DNA of 64,000 nucleotides from Rhodoferax lacus (GTDB lineage: Bacteria > Pseudomonadota > Gammaproteobacteria > Burkholderiales > Burkholderiaceae_C): assembly GCF_003415675.1 (NCBI RefSeq), contig NZ_QFZK01000004.1, positions 62,001 to 126,000 on the forward strand, read 5' to 3'. The notes beneath the pieces were generated by a model. That model was not told where the DNA came from, made no database searches, and saw nothing but the letters and a program-made list of their open reading frames with translations. Position 1 is the first letter of the stretch, and every line of letters starts with the position of its first letter. Below are positions 50,578 to 58,397 of the stretch, piece after piece. The translations under genes were made by a program, and so were the position numbers.

Positions 50578-53364
50578 TTAGCAAGTGGGCAGGTCCTCCT
50601 CGCGGCTGCATTCTTCGAGCAGATAGGCCACCGAGTGGTAGGGCCGCCCGGTTTCTTCGGTCAGGCCAATCTCGCAGGTGCGGTTGGTGGAGACACCCTC
50701 GCAGCAGTTGGCAGGCAACTCCGCGTGGATCTTGCGCAGGGCGTGCACATTGAGCTCGGGCACCACAAAGCCGCGGTCCCCGGCAAAGCCGCAGCAGGTC
50801 ACGCCTGCGGGCTCCACCACTTGCTCGGCACAGGCCGACACCAGCTGGCGCAGCTTGTCCTGGGTGCCGGTGCGCCGGGCGCTGCAGTTGATGTGCAGGG
50901 CAATCGGGCCGGGCTTTTTGTGCAGGCGGTGGGCCAGGCGGGGGAGCAGGGCGTCGGCTGCGAACTCGTGGAAGTCGAGCACCGGCACGCGCGCGGCCAA
51001 CAGTTTTTGCATGCGCGCCGAGCAGGAGCTCGCATCCATCACCACCGGGTACAGGCCGCCTGCTCCGTTGTCGGCCACCGCCAGGATGGCGCTGGTGAGC
51101 GCATCGGCCATGGCGTCGGCTTCTTCGGCCATGCCTTTGCTGGCCAGCATCAGGCCGCAGCACAGCTTGTCATAGCCCTCGGGCAGGCGCGGATCAAAGC
51201 CGGCGCGTATCAGCAGCTCGATCACCACATCGGCCAGGCCGGCCTCATCGGGCGTATTGCCGCCAAAAATGCGCGCGCCGCAGGTGGGGAAGTACACCAC
51301 CGGGTCGCCGGTGCCTGTGCGTGTTTGCGGCGCGCGTCCGGCCTGCGGCATGCTCTTTTTCCAGGCGCCACCCGAGAGTTTGTTGAGCACCTTGCCGCCC
51401 ACTACCTTGGAGGCCATGTGGCCCGCGCTGATGGCGGTGCGCGACAGGGTGGCCACTTTGCCAAAGTGCTCGCCCGAGAGTTTGCCGATCTGCTGGCTGA
51501 CCGTGCCCAGGCCGCGCCCGCGCAAGAGGCGGGTGAGTTCACCCGTGTCGATGCCCACCGGGCAACCAGTGGAGCACAGGCCGCAGCCGGCGCAGGTGTC
51601 CAGGCCGAAGTAGGCAAAGTCCGTGGCGACCTGCCCCGGGTCTTCGTGGGCCGCCTCGCGGCGCGAGAGCTCGCGCCAGCTCACAATGCGCTGGCGTGGC
51701 GAGAGCGTGAGCCGGTGCGAGGGGCACAGCGGCTCGCAAAAGCCGCATTCGATGCAGCGGTCCACTATTGCCTCGGCCGCGGGCATGGGCTTGAGGTTCT
51801 TCAGGTGGGCCTCGGCGTCATCGTTGAGGATGACGCCGGGGTTGAGCAGGCCGCTCGGGTCGAACAGGGCCTTGATGCGGCGCATCAGGTCGGTGGCCTG
51901 CTTGCCCCATTCCAGCTCCACAAACGGCGCCATGTTGCGGCCGGTGCCGTGCTCGGCTTTGAGGGAGCCGTCGTACTTCTTGACTACCAGTTCGCACACG
52001 TCGTCCATGAAGCGGGCATAGCGCTGCACCTCGGCGGCATCGCCGAAGTCTTGGGTGAAGACGAAGTGCAGATTGCCCTCGAGCGCGTGGCCAAAAATGA
52101 TGGCCTCGGTATAGGCGTGCTTCTGGAACAGCGCCTGCAGGTCCAGCGTGGCCGCAGCGAGCGAGGCCACGGGAAAGGCCACGTCTTCAATGATGACGGT
52201 GGTGCCGGCTTTGCGCATGGCGCCCACCGAGGGGAAGGTGCCCTTGCGCACCTTCCAGTACATCTCGCAGGTGGCGCTGTCGGTGGAGAAAGCGGGCGCC
52301 TCTACCGTGGCAATGCCTTGCAGGGCGGCCAGCACCGCGTCCATCTTCACCTGCAGGGCGCTGGCGGTTTGAGCCCGCACTTCGATCAGCAGCGCGGCCG
52401 CGTCTGGCCCCAGGGTTTTGAGAACCGGGGGCAGGCCGGGCTTGGCCTCCACTGAGCGAAGGGCAGGGCGGTCCAGCAACTCCACGGCCGCCACGGGCTG
52501 GGGCTTGAGGCGGATCACGGCTTCGCAGGCGCTGGCAATGGTGGGGAAGAACACCAGGGCGCTGGCCTTGAAAGGGTCTTCTGCCACGGTCTGCAGGCTG
52601 ATGCGGGAGATAAAGCCCAGCGTGCCCTCAGACCCAATCATCAGGTGCGAGAGGATGTCTATGGGGTCTTCAAAATCCACCAGCGCGTTGAGGCTGTAGC
52701 CGGTGGTGTTCTTGATTTGGTATTTGTGGCGGATGCGCTCGGCCAGCGCCGTGTCGAGCCGGGTGTGTTCGCCCATTTGCTGCAGCGCCGACAGCAGTGC
52801 CGCGTGGCTGGCCTTGAAGGCTGCCACACTGGCTGCATCCAGCGTGTCGAGCACGCTGCCATCGGCCAGCACCACGCGCAGGCCCAGCAGCGTGCGGTAG
52901 CTGTTTTGCGCCGTGCCGCAGCACATGCCAGAGGCGTTGTTGGCAGCAATGCCGCCGATCTTGCAGGCGTTGATGGAAGCCGGGTCCGGCCCGATCTTGC
53001 GGCCCAGCGGCGCCAGGCGGAAGTTGACCTCTCCACCAATCATGCCCGGCCCCAAATGCACGCTCGCGGCGTCGGTTGCGATTTCGCAGGTGGCAAAGCC
53101 TTCGCCAATCAGCACCAGCACGCCGTCGGTCACGGCCTGGCCCGAGAGGCTGGTGCCCGCGGCGCGGATGGTCACCGGGCGCTGGTGGGCGTGGGCTGTG
53201 GCCAGCACGGCGCGCACCTCGTCTTCGTTTTCCACCAGGGCAATCACCTCGGGTGTGAGGCGGTAGAAGCTGGCGTCCGTGCCATAAGCCAGGCGGCGCA
53301 ATTCGTCATGGATGACCTGGCGTGCAGACAGTACCGTGCACAAGGCGGTGATGAGTGGACTCAT
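50578..53364 (-). CDS. FAD/Fe-S D-lactate dehydrogenase (Dld-II type)
   Basis: A 928-residue fusion. An N-terminal FAD-binding oxidase domain (about 40-480; RAAGTSLSGQAV, IGGIAANNASGMCCG, GSEGTLGFISR, EHGTGRNMAPFVE) is followed by two 4Fe-4S clusters (CIECGFCEPLCP, CAGCGLCSTGCPVG) and CCG-type heterodisulfide-reductase-like motifs (KLCCGLMLAS, VTCCGFAGDRGF). Length and order match quinone-dependent Dld-II of Shewanella and many beta-proteobacteria. It feeds electrons from D-lactate to the respiratory chain. Start ATG at 53364 with AAGGA upstream. Confidence 0.92.
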   Translation of the reverse strand: MSPLITALCTVLSARQVIHDELRRLAYGTDASFYRLTPEVIALVENEDEVRAVLATAHAHQRPVTIRAAGTSLSGQAVTDGVLVLIGEGFATCEIATDAASVHLGPGMIGGEVNFRLAPLGRKIGPDPASINACKIGGIAANNASGMCCGTAQNSYRTLLGLRVVLADGSVLDTLDAASVAAFKASHAALLSALQQMGEHTRLDTALAERIRHKYQIKNTTGYSLNALVDFEDPIDILSHLMIGSEGTLGFISRISLQTVAEDPFKASALVFFPTIASACEAVIRLKPQPVAAVELLDRPALRSVEAKPGLPPVLKTLGPDAAALLIEVRAQTASALQVKMDAVLAALQGIATVEAPAFSTDSATCEMYWKVRKGTFPSVGAMRKAGTTVIIEDVAFPVASLAAATLDLQALFQKHAYTEAIIFGHALEGNLHFVFTQDFGDAAEVQRYARFMDDVCELVVKKYDGSLKAEHGTGRNMAPFVELEWGKQATDLMRRIKALFDPSGLLNPGVILNDDAEAHLKNLKPMPAAEAIVDRCIECGFCEPLCPSHRLTLSPRQRIVSWRELSRREAAHEDPGQVATDFAYFGLDTCAGCGLCSTGCPVGIDTGELTRLLRGRGLGTVSQQIGKLSGEHFGKVATLSRTAISAGHMASKVVGGKVLNKLSGGAWKKSMPQAGRAPQTRTGTGDPVVYFPTCGARIFGGNTPDEAGLADVVIELLIRAGFDPRLPEGYDKLCCGLMLASKGMAEEADAMADALTSAILAVADNGAGGLYPVVMDASSCSARMQKLLAARVPVLDFHEFAADALLPRLAHRLHKKPGPIALHINCSARRTGTQDKLRQLVSACAEQVVEPAGVTCCGFAGDRGFVVPELNVHALRKIHAELPANCCEGVSTNRTCEIGLTEETGRPYHSVAYLLEECSREEDLPTC

Positions 53365-53533
53365 TTCTTGTTTTCCTTCACAAAGAGGCACACGAACGCT
53401 GTCGTGCGCTGGCTCCCTGAAGTGCAGGCCACTGTACGCGCGGCGGTGCCGCGGCGCAAGATGGCGCGTTTTCCAGGCTGGCGGACGTGGCTGTGCATGG
53501 GCAGTCTCCTCGTTGTTTTGATAATTGGTAAAG

Positions 53534-53544
53534 TGGTAATACCA
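53534..53544. promoter_or_regulatory. GntR/LldR-type operator 1
   Basis: TGGTAATACCA fits the FadR-subfamily consensus TGGTnnnACCA. It lies 169 bp upstream of the dehydrogenase start and 121 bp from the regulator start, in the divergent promoter region. Confidence 0.7.
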
Positions 53545-53641
53545 AAAAGGTGGCGCGAATGTAAATGCTCGGGATCGGTTCTGTCAACCGCAATGGGCAA
53601 ATCAGGCCCAAACTTTTTATGGGAAAGGCAAAATGCTAAAC

Positions 53642-53652
53642 TGGTCAGACCA
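53642..53652. promoter_or_regulatory. GntR/LldR-type operator 2
   Basis: TGGTCAGACCA, same consensus, 98 bp from the first site centre and 13 bp before the regulator ATG. Two sites could be joined by a DNA loop, as known for E. coli LldR. Confidence 0.7.
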
Positions 53653-53665
53653 AAAATTTCACATC

Positions 53666-54418
53666 ATGAACCAATCCCGCCCTGCTGTTGCCCGCATTGC
53701 CGATGTTGTTGCCCGCGATCTGGAGCAGCGCATCCTGGAAGGCTCGCTCAAGGCGGGTGACCGGCTACCGGCTGAGCGCAATCTGGCGCTGGAGCTCAAT
53801 GTGTCGCGCCCCACCCTGCGCGAGGCGATCCAGAAGCTGGCCTCCAAAGGCCTGCTGGAAACCCGGCACGGCGGCGGCACCGTGGTTACCGACCGCCTGC
53901 AGGCCACCTTCTCCGACCCCTGGAAAGACATGCTGCAGGCCCACCCCCTGCTGCAGAGCGACATGCTGGAATTCCGCCACATGCTCGAAGGCGAAGCCGC
54001 CATGCTGGCTGCCGAACGCGCCACGGACGTGGATCTGGAGCGCATAGACACCGCCTACGCGGCCATGGAGCTGGCCTACGACGGAGACGACATGTCGGCC
54101 TGTATTGATACCGATGTGGCCTTCCACCAGGCGATTGCCGACGCCTCCCACAACGCCCTGATCGGCCACCTGGTGGCCAGCCTGATGCAGGTCATCCACG
54201 GCCATGTGTCGGACAACCTGGCGCACCTGCACGCCCTGCCCCGGCAGTGGGAGCAGTTGCGCGCGCAGCACCGCGCCATCTGGGAATCGGTGCGCCGCCA
54301 CGCCAGCGAAGACGCCATGCGTACTGCGCGCGAGCACATCAATTTCGTGCGCCAAAGCATGGAAGAGAGCGCCAAGATTGAAGACCGCCGCAACAGCGCG
54401 CTGCGCCGGCGCAGCTGA
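53666..54418 (+). CDS. lldR: GntR/FadR-family regulator of the lactate operon
   Basis: A 250-residue regulator with a winged helix (about 8-75; RLPAERNLALELNVSRPTLR) and an FCD ligand domain (about 95-235, with metal-binding His in DVAFHQAIADASHN). Divergent from dld-lldP-usp. The function is inferred from position and from the two TGGTnnnACCA sites. Start chosen at 53666. An ATG at 53633 has a better ribosome site but would put operator 2 inside the gene. Confidence 0.9.
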   Translation: MNQSRPAVARIADVVARDLEQRILEGSLKAGDRLPAERNLALELNVSRPTLREAIQKLASKGLLETRHGGGTVVTDRLQATFSDPWKDMLQAHPLLQSDMLEFRHMLEGEAAMLAAERATDVDLERIDTAYAAMELAYDGDDMSACIDTDVAFHQAIADASHNALIGHLVASLMQVIHGHVSDNLAHLHALPRQWEQLRAQHRAIWESVRRHASEDAMRTAREHINFVRQSMEESAKIEDRRNSALRRRS

Positions 54419-54459
54419 AGCCCCTGGCCCAAGCGCATTCAGCGCATGTGGGCCGCCCG

Positions 54460-55272
54460 TTATTGCAGCGTGGTGGCAGCCTGGGGCTGACCCCACACAA
54501 AAGAGTCCATGCTGAGCATGCCGTACTCCACACCGCCATCGATCAGCCGCGCGGTCTCGCCTTCCAGTTGCGCGCCCATGGCCACCAGCAGCGGCAGGAA
54601 GTGTTCTTCGGTCGGGTGCGCGCGCTCGGCATGGGGCGCCTCGCTGCGGTACTGCAGCATGGGTCCCACGGCATGCGCCAGCACGGCGCTGCGCACCCAG
54701 TTGGAAAACTCCAGCACATAGCTGGCTGGCTGCGTAGCGCCCCCGCGGAACTCGCGCAGATTGTGCGTCATGCTGCCCGAGGCCACGATCAGCACCCCCT
54801 GCGCACGCAGGGGCGCCAAGGCGCGGCCCAACTGCAAGGCGGTTTGCGTATTCAGGTCATAGGGCAGGGACACCTGGAACACCGGAATCTGCGCTTGTGG
54901 CAGCAAGTGGTACAGCGGCACCCAGGCGCCGTGGTCCAGACCGCGGCGGCTGTCGACTTCGGTCTGGAAGCCAGCCTCCAACAGAAGCTTGACAGCCTCC
55001 AGCGCCACGTCCGGTGCACCGGCTGCAGGGTAGGTCAGGTCATACAGCCTGGAAGAAAAACCGCCAAAGTCGTAAATCGTCTCGGGTGCCGCTGTGGTGG
55101 ACACGGCTACACCGCGCGTTTGCCAATGCGGGGATACCACCAGCACGGCGCGCACGTCGCCGAGTTCGGAGCCCAAGGCATTCAGTTGCGGGCCCAGCTT
55201 GCCGGGCTCTATGGCAAAAGTGGGCGCGCCGTGGGAGATGAAGAGCAGGGGCGTGGTGGTGTGAGTGGTCAT
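54460..55272 (-). CDS. Class III extradiol dioxygenase (DODA/YgiD-like)
   Basis: A 270-residue LigB-fold enzyme. The iron ligands expected in the family are seen at FISHGAP, VSPHW, GLDHGAWVPLYHL and MTHNLREF, with a late THPTEEH-like segment (AHPTEEHFLPLL). Family members include DOPA 4,5-dioxygenases; bacterial substrates vary. No aromatic pathway genes adjoin, but the divergent neighbour is a flavin reductase. Confidence 0.87.
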   Translation of the reverse strand: MTTHTTTPLLFISHGAPTFAIEPGKLGPQLNALGSELGDVRAVLVVSPHWQTRGVAVSTTAAPETIYDFGGFSSRLYDLTYPAAGAPDVALEAVKLLLEAGFQTEVDSRRGLDHGAWVPLYHLLPQAQIPVFQVSLPYDLNTQTALQLGRALAPLRAQGVLIVASGSMTHNLREFRGGATQPASYVLEFSNWVRSAVLAHAVGPMLQYRSEAPHAERAHPTEEHFLPLLVAMGAQLEGETARLIDGGVEYGMLSMDSFVWGQPQAATTLQ

Positions 55273-55468
55273 GGGAAATCCTTGGGTGACTCGTGTGCCG
55301 TGCCGCCAATTTGCAGCCTATGACCCGTACTGTATTGGTTCTAAACGGGAAGATAAACATTGAAAAATAGAATGGATTGTTTCAATTGGTGGGACAGTGG
55401 CAGTCCTGCGTGTATTGCCAAGCTGCGATACTCCAGCGCATGCCCGAAGCCTCGCCCGCCTGACCTCC

Positions 55469-56089
55469 ATGGAACACAGTTTCCATTCGTATGAACCTGC
55501 CACCGGCCACGGCCTGGCCCATGACCCGTTCAACGCCATCGTGGGTCCACGCCCGATTGGCTGGATTTCTTCGCGCAGTGCCAGTGGCCACGTCAACCTG
55601 GCGCCCTACAGCTTTTTCAACGCCTTCAACTACACCCCGCCCATCATCGGCTTTGCCAGCATTGGCGCCAAGGACACGCTGCGCAACATCGAGGAGACCG
55701 GCGCCTTTGTCTGGAACCTGGTGACGCGGCCCTTGGCCGAGGCCATGAACCAGACCTGCGCCGCCGTGGGCCCTGAGGTCAACGAGTTTGAACTGGCCGG
55801 ATTGGCCACCCTGCCATCGAGTCATATGGATGTGCCGCGCGTGGCAAACAGCCCTGTGAGCTTTGAATGCCGCAAGACCCAGATCCTGCAGTTGCAGGGG
55901 CAGGACGGCAGTGCTATCTCCACCTGGCTGGTGCTGGGCGAGGTGGTGGCGGTGCACATTGCCAGGCGTCTGCTCAAAGAGGGCGTCTACCAGACCGCAG
56001 ACGCCGAACCCGTGCTGCGCGGCGGTGGCCCGGCGGACTACTTTCAGGTCACCCCCGAGCAACTGTTCCGCATGCGCCGCCCGGGTTGA
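55469..56089 (+). CDS. Flavin reductase-like (FMN-binding split barrel) protein
   Basis: A 206-residue protein with the flavin-reductase core (AIVGPRPIGWISSRSASGHVNLAPYSFF, FASIGAKDTLRNIEETGAFV, SPVSFECRK). Such proteins bind FMN and may supply reduced flavin or act as small oxidoreductases. It diverges from the dioxygenase by 196 bp and is followed within 10 bp by an unknown gene. Confidence 0.88.
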   Translation: MEHSFHSYEPATGHGLAHDPFNAIVGPRPIGWISSRSASGHVNLAPYSFFNAFNYTPPIIGFASIGAKDTLRNIEETGAFVWNLVTRPLAEAMNQTCAAVGPEVNEFELAGLATLPSSHMDVPRVANSPVSFECRKTQILQLQGQDGSAISTWLVLGEVVAVHIARRLLKEGVYQTADAEPVLRGGGPADYFQVTPEQLFRMRRPG

Positions 56090-56099
56090 AGCCGCTTCC

Positions 56100-56660
56100 A
56101 TGCCGCACAACGCCACCACCAAAGCCATGCATCAACATTACGCCAGCGCACGCCAGAATGCGGGCCCCGGTGCCTGCATCCTTGCGCTGCACCTGGGGGC
56201 GCAGCAGTGCGGCATGGCTTTGGGCACCGGGCCCACAGCGGACCGGATGCAGGTCTTGCCCCTGGGCCTGGAGCGCACGGCGGCTGAACAATTCAGGACC
56301 ACACCACCCACCCCCTTGGCCCTGGAAAACGCCATCATGGTGGTGGAGGACGTGGTGATGCCGCTGCGTGCCCACATCCCGCGCGATGCGCAACTGTTTT
56401 GCTGTGATGCTGCGGTACGCGAGATTGCGTTGCTCTCTGGTGTGCCGCAACAACCCGTCATGGTGCTGTCGCTCGAGGCCATGGAACGCAGCTTCAACCG
56501 TCTGAGCCGCGTGGTCCAGGGCATGCCTGCGGTGCATGAAGGCTTGCCAGAGTCCAACGCGTTTGCCACGGCCCTGTTGATCCTGCGCGAGTTCATGCAC
56601 CATCTGCAGTTTGATGCCATCACCGTGCTTGAAAACCCTGTGCATGGCCTGGAACGCTGA
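56100..56660 (+). CDS. Hypothetical protein linked to the flavin reductase
   Basis: A 186-residue soluble protein I do not recognise. Residues about 22-45 (ACILALHLGAQQCGMALGTG) resemble the first strand-turn-strand of an actin-like or ribonuclease-H-like fold, followed by mixed helices (NAIMVVEDVVMPLRAHIPRDA). The start 10 bp after the flavin reductase stop suggests co-transcription. From 56661 to 56867 there is no clear gene; a short frame VSAYVLMNLGEDAALVALMF could be a gene fragment. Confidence 0.6.
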   Translation: MPHNATTKAMHQHYASARQNAGPGACILALHLGAQQCGMALGTGPTADRMQVLPLGLERTAAEQFRTTPPTPLALENAIMVVEDVVMPLRAHIPRDAQLFCCDAAVREIALLSGVPQQPVMVLSLEAMERSFNRLSRVVQGMPAVHEGLPESNAFATALLILREFMHHLQFDAITVLENPVHGLER

Positions 56661-56867
56661 GTCCGGTTGGTACCTTGTGTATCGGGTGTCGGCCTATGTG
56701 CTGATGAACCTGGGCGAGGACGCGGCCCTGGTGGCCTTGATGTTTTGTTAATTGACCTGAATCAGTGGGTATTCGATTGTCAGGCGGTGGGTCAACGGTT
56801 GTAAGCGAGAATGCGTTCTATTGTTTCTATACTGCCTTTTTTTACCACCCCCTTGAGGATTATTGCC

Positions 56868-57173
56868 ATGTCGAATCGCCGCGAATTCATCGTTCAGTTC
56901 AGCCTCGGATCTGCCGCCCTGCTGGCAACCCAAGCCCACGCCCAAGGCGCCATGGTGGCTGATGCCGACCCGCAAGCCGCAGCACTGGGCTACAAGGCTG
57001 ACGGTACCAAGACCGACAAGACCAAGTTCCCCAAGTACGCAGCCGGCCAGCAATGCAGCAGCTGCGCACTGTTCCAGGGCAAGGCAGGCGACAAGGCAGG
57101 TGCCTGCCCGTTGTTTGCAGGCAAGCAAGTGGCCGCAGCTGGCTGGTGCAGCGCCTACGCCAAGAAGGCCTAA
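56868..57173 (+). CDS. High-potential iron-sulfur protein (HiPIP)
   Basis: A 101-residue precursor. The N-terminal RREFIVQFSLGSAALLA is a Tat-like signal, and the mature protein has the four cluster ligands C63, C66, C80 and C94 (QQCSSCALFQ, GACPLF, GWCSAY). HiPIPs carry electrons in the periplasm, for example from the bc1 complex to a reaction centre or oxidase. A TATACT -10 lies near 56829, and GAATGCGTTC just upstream is a small palindrome. Confidence 0.93.
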   Translation: MSNRREFIVQFSLGSAALLATQAHAQGAMVADADPQAAALGYKADGTKTDKTKFPKYAAGQQCSSCALFQGKAGDKAGACPLFAGKQVAAAGWCSAYAKKA

Positions 57174-57197
57174 GTTTGGCATTGCACAGGACGGCGT

Positions 57198-57515
57198 TTG
57201 TCTGAAGACAACCAGGTAGAAATACCGCAGTCCTTTATTGCACTGTTCATGGAACCGGGTCGCAGCAAGCCTGCTGCGACCCGGTTTTTTATTGCCGAAC
57301 GTTATGAGCTGTGTGAAGACATGGCCAGCCTGCTGACGCAAACCGCGCAGGAGATGCTGCATGGTCTGGGCATTGCCGAGTCCGATGTGCTGCTGCGCTG
57401 TTACCAGGGGCTGCTGGCAGGCGAAATCTTCAATCCAGCCGAGTCCGAATGGGTGGTGCGCCGCCTGGCCGAGCTGTCGCAATGGCGCCAGCCTGATGCC
57501 ATGGGCAGCCTTTAG
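57198..57515 (+). CDS. Conserved Burkholderiales small protein
   Basis: A 105-residue protein starting at a TTG with AGGACG upstream. The N-terminus VEIPQSFIALFMEPGRSKP followed by ERYELCEDMASLL is familiar from Burkholderiales proteins loosely named 'ATPase with chaperone activity', though no ATPase motif is visible. Its stop overlaps the convergent lactonase gene by 4 bp. Confidence 0.7.
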   Translation: MSEDNQVEIPQSFIALFMEPGRSKPAATRFFIAERYELCEDMASLLTQTAQEMLHGLGIAESDVLLRCYQGLLAGEIFNPAESEWVVRRLAELSQWRQPDAMGSL

Positions 57516-58384
57516 CCAAAAGTTTTTGGCAACACCCCCGCCACACCCGGGCGCAACAAAAAGACACAGCCCGAGGCCGGGTATTGCGTCAGTTGTTTGG
57601 CTGACAGGCCGTTGCGCGCGCTGGTCACCACCAAGCTTTGCATATCCTCGCCGCCAAAGGCCATGCAGGTGATGTTCAGGGCGGGCAGGTCAATGCGCTG
57701 CAGCAAGTCGCCGTCCGGCGTGAACTGGCGCAGGCAGGCGCCACCCCAGAACGCGATCCAGACATTGCCGTCTGCATCCAGTGTCATTCCGTCCGGAGTG
57801 CCCTGCTTGCCGCCAAAGCGCTTCCATTCTTTTTTGTCCATCAGCTCGCCCATGGGGCTTACACGGTACTCATACACGCAGTCCAGCGCGCTGTCGGTGT
57901 GCAGCATGCGCCGACCGTCTTCGCTGATGCAGGGGCCGTTGGCAATGTGGATGCCGCGCTCCACCACCGTAAAGTGGCCGTCCGGATCCAGCCGGGTGAG
58001 CTGGCCGTCGGCGCGGCTGGTGTCCACGTTGTTCATGGAGCCGGCCCAGATGCGGCCATGGCAATCCGCCTTGGCATCGTTCAAGCGCACATCCGGCTGC
58101 CCGGCGTGCGGTGAGCCCAAGCGCTCGATACGCAGCACGGGCTCCAGCCACAGGCGCGCAAAACCACTTTGGAAGCCGGCCATGAAGCCATCGCCATCGC
58201 GGCGGGCAATCAGCCAGCCTATGCGCTCAGGCATATTCCAGCTTTGGCGCTGGCCGCTGACAGGGTGCCAGGCATGGACAGCGCAGCCATGGATGTCCAC
58301 AAAGAAGAAACGCCCCGAGGGCGCGTGCCACATCGGGCCTTCGCCCAGGTCCAGCTCCGCCGGCCAGATGGTTTTGATGTTCAA
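57512..58384 (-). CDS. SMP-30/gluconolactonase-family lactonase
   Basis: A 290-residue six-bladed propeller of the SMP-30 family: GEGPMWHAPSGRFFFVDIHG (metal Glu), DVRLNDAKADCHGRIWAG (Asn and Asp ligands), GPCISEDGRRMLHTDSALD and GTPDGMTLDADGNVWIAFWG. It starts at a TTG 13 bp after the alpha-galactosidase stop. In this galactoside operon the most economical role is hydrolysis of galactono- or gluconolactone in an oxidative galactose pathway; this is inference. Confidence 0.87.
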   Translation of the reverse strand: MNIKTIWPAELDLGEGPMWHAPSGRFFFVDIHGCAVHAWHPVSGQRQSWNMPERIGWLIARRDGDGFMAGFQSGFARLWLEPVLRIERLGSPHAGQPDVRLNDAKADCHGRIWAGSMNNVDTSRADGQLTRLDPDGHFTVVERGIHIANGPCISEDGRRMLHTDSALDCVYEYRVSPMGELMDKKEWKRFGGKQGTPDGMTLDADGNVWIAFWGGACLRQFTPDGDLLQRIDLPALNITCMAFGGEDMQSLVVTSARNGLSAKQLTQYPASGCVFLLRPGVAGVLPKTFG

Positions 58385-58397
58385 GGAAATTGCCCGT

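Noticed and set aside
56661..56867. Small gene ending near 56752
   Set aside because: The 20-odd residue frame has no start context or family signature. It is mentioned only as a possible fragment.
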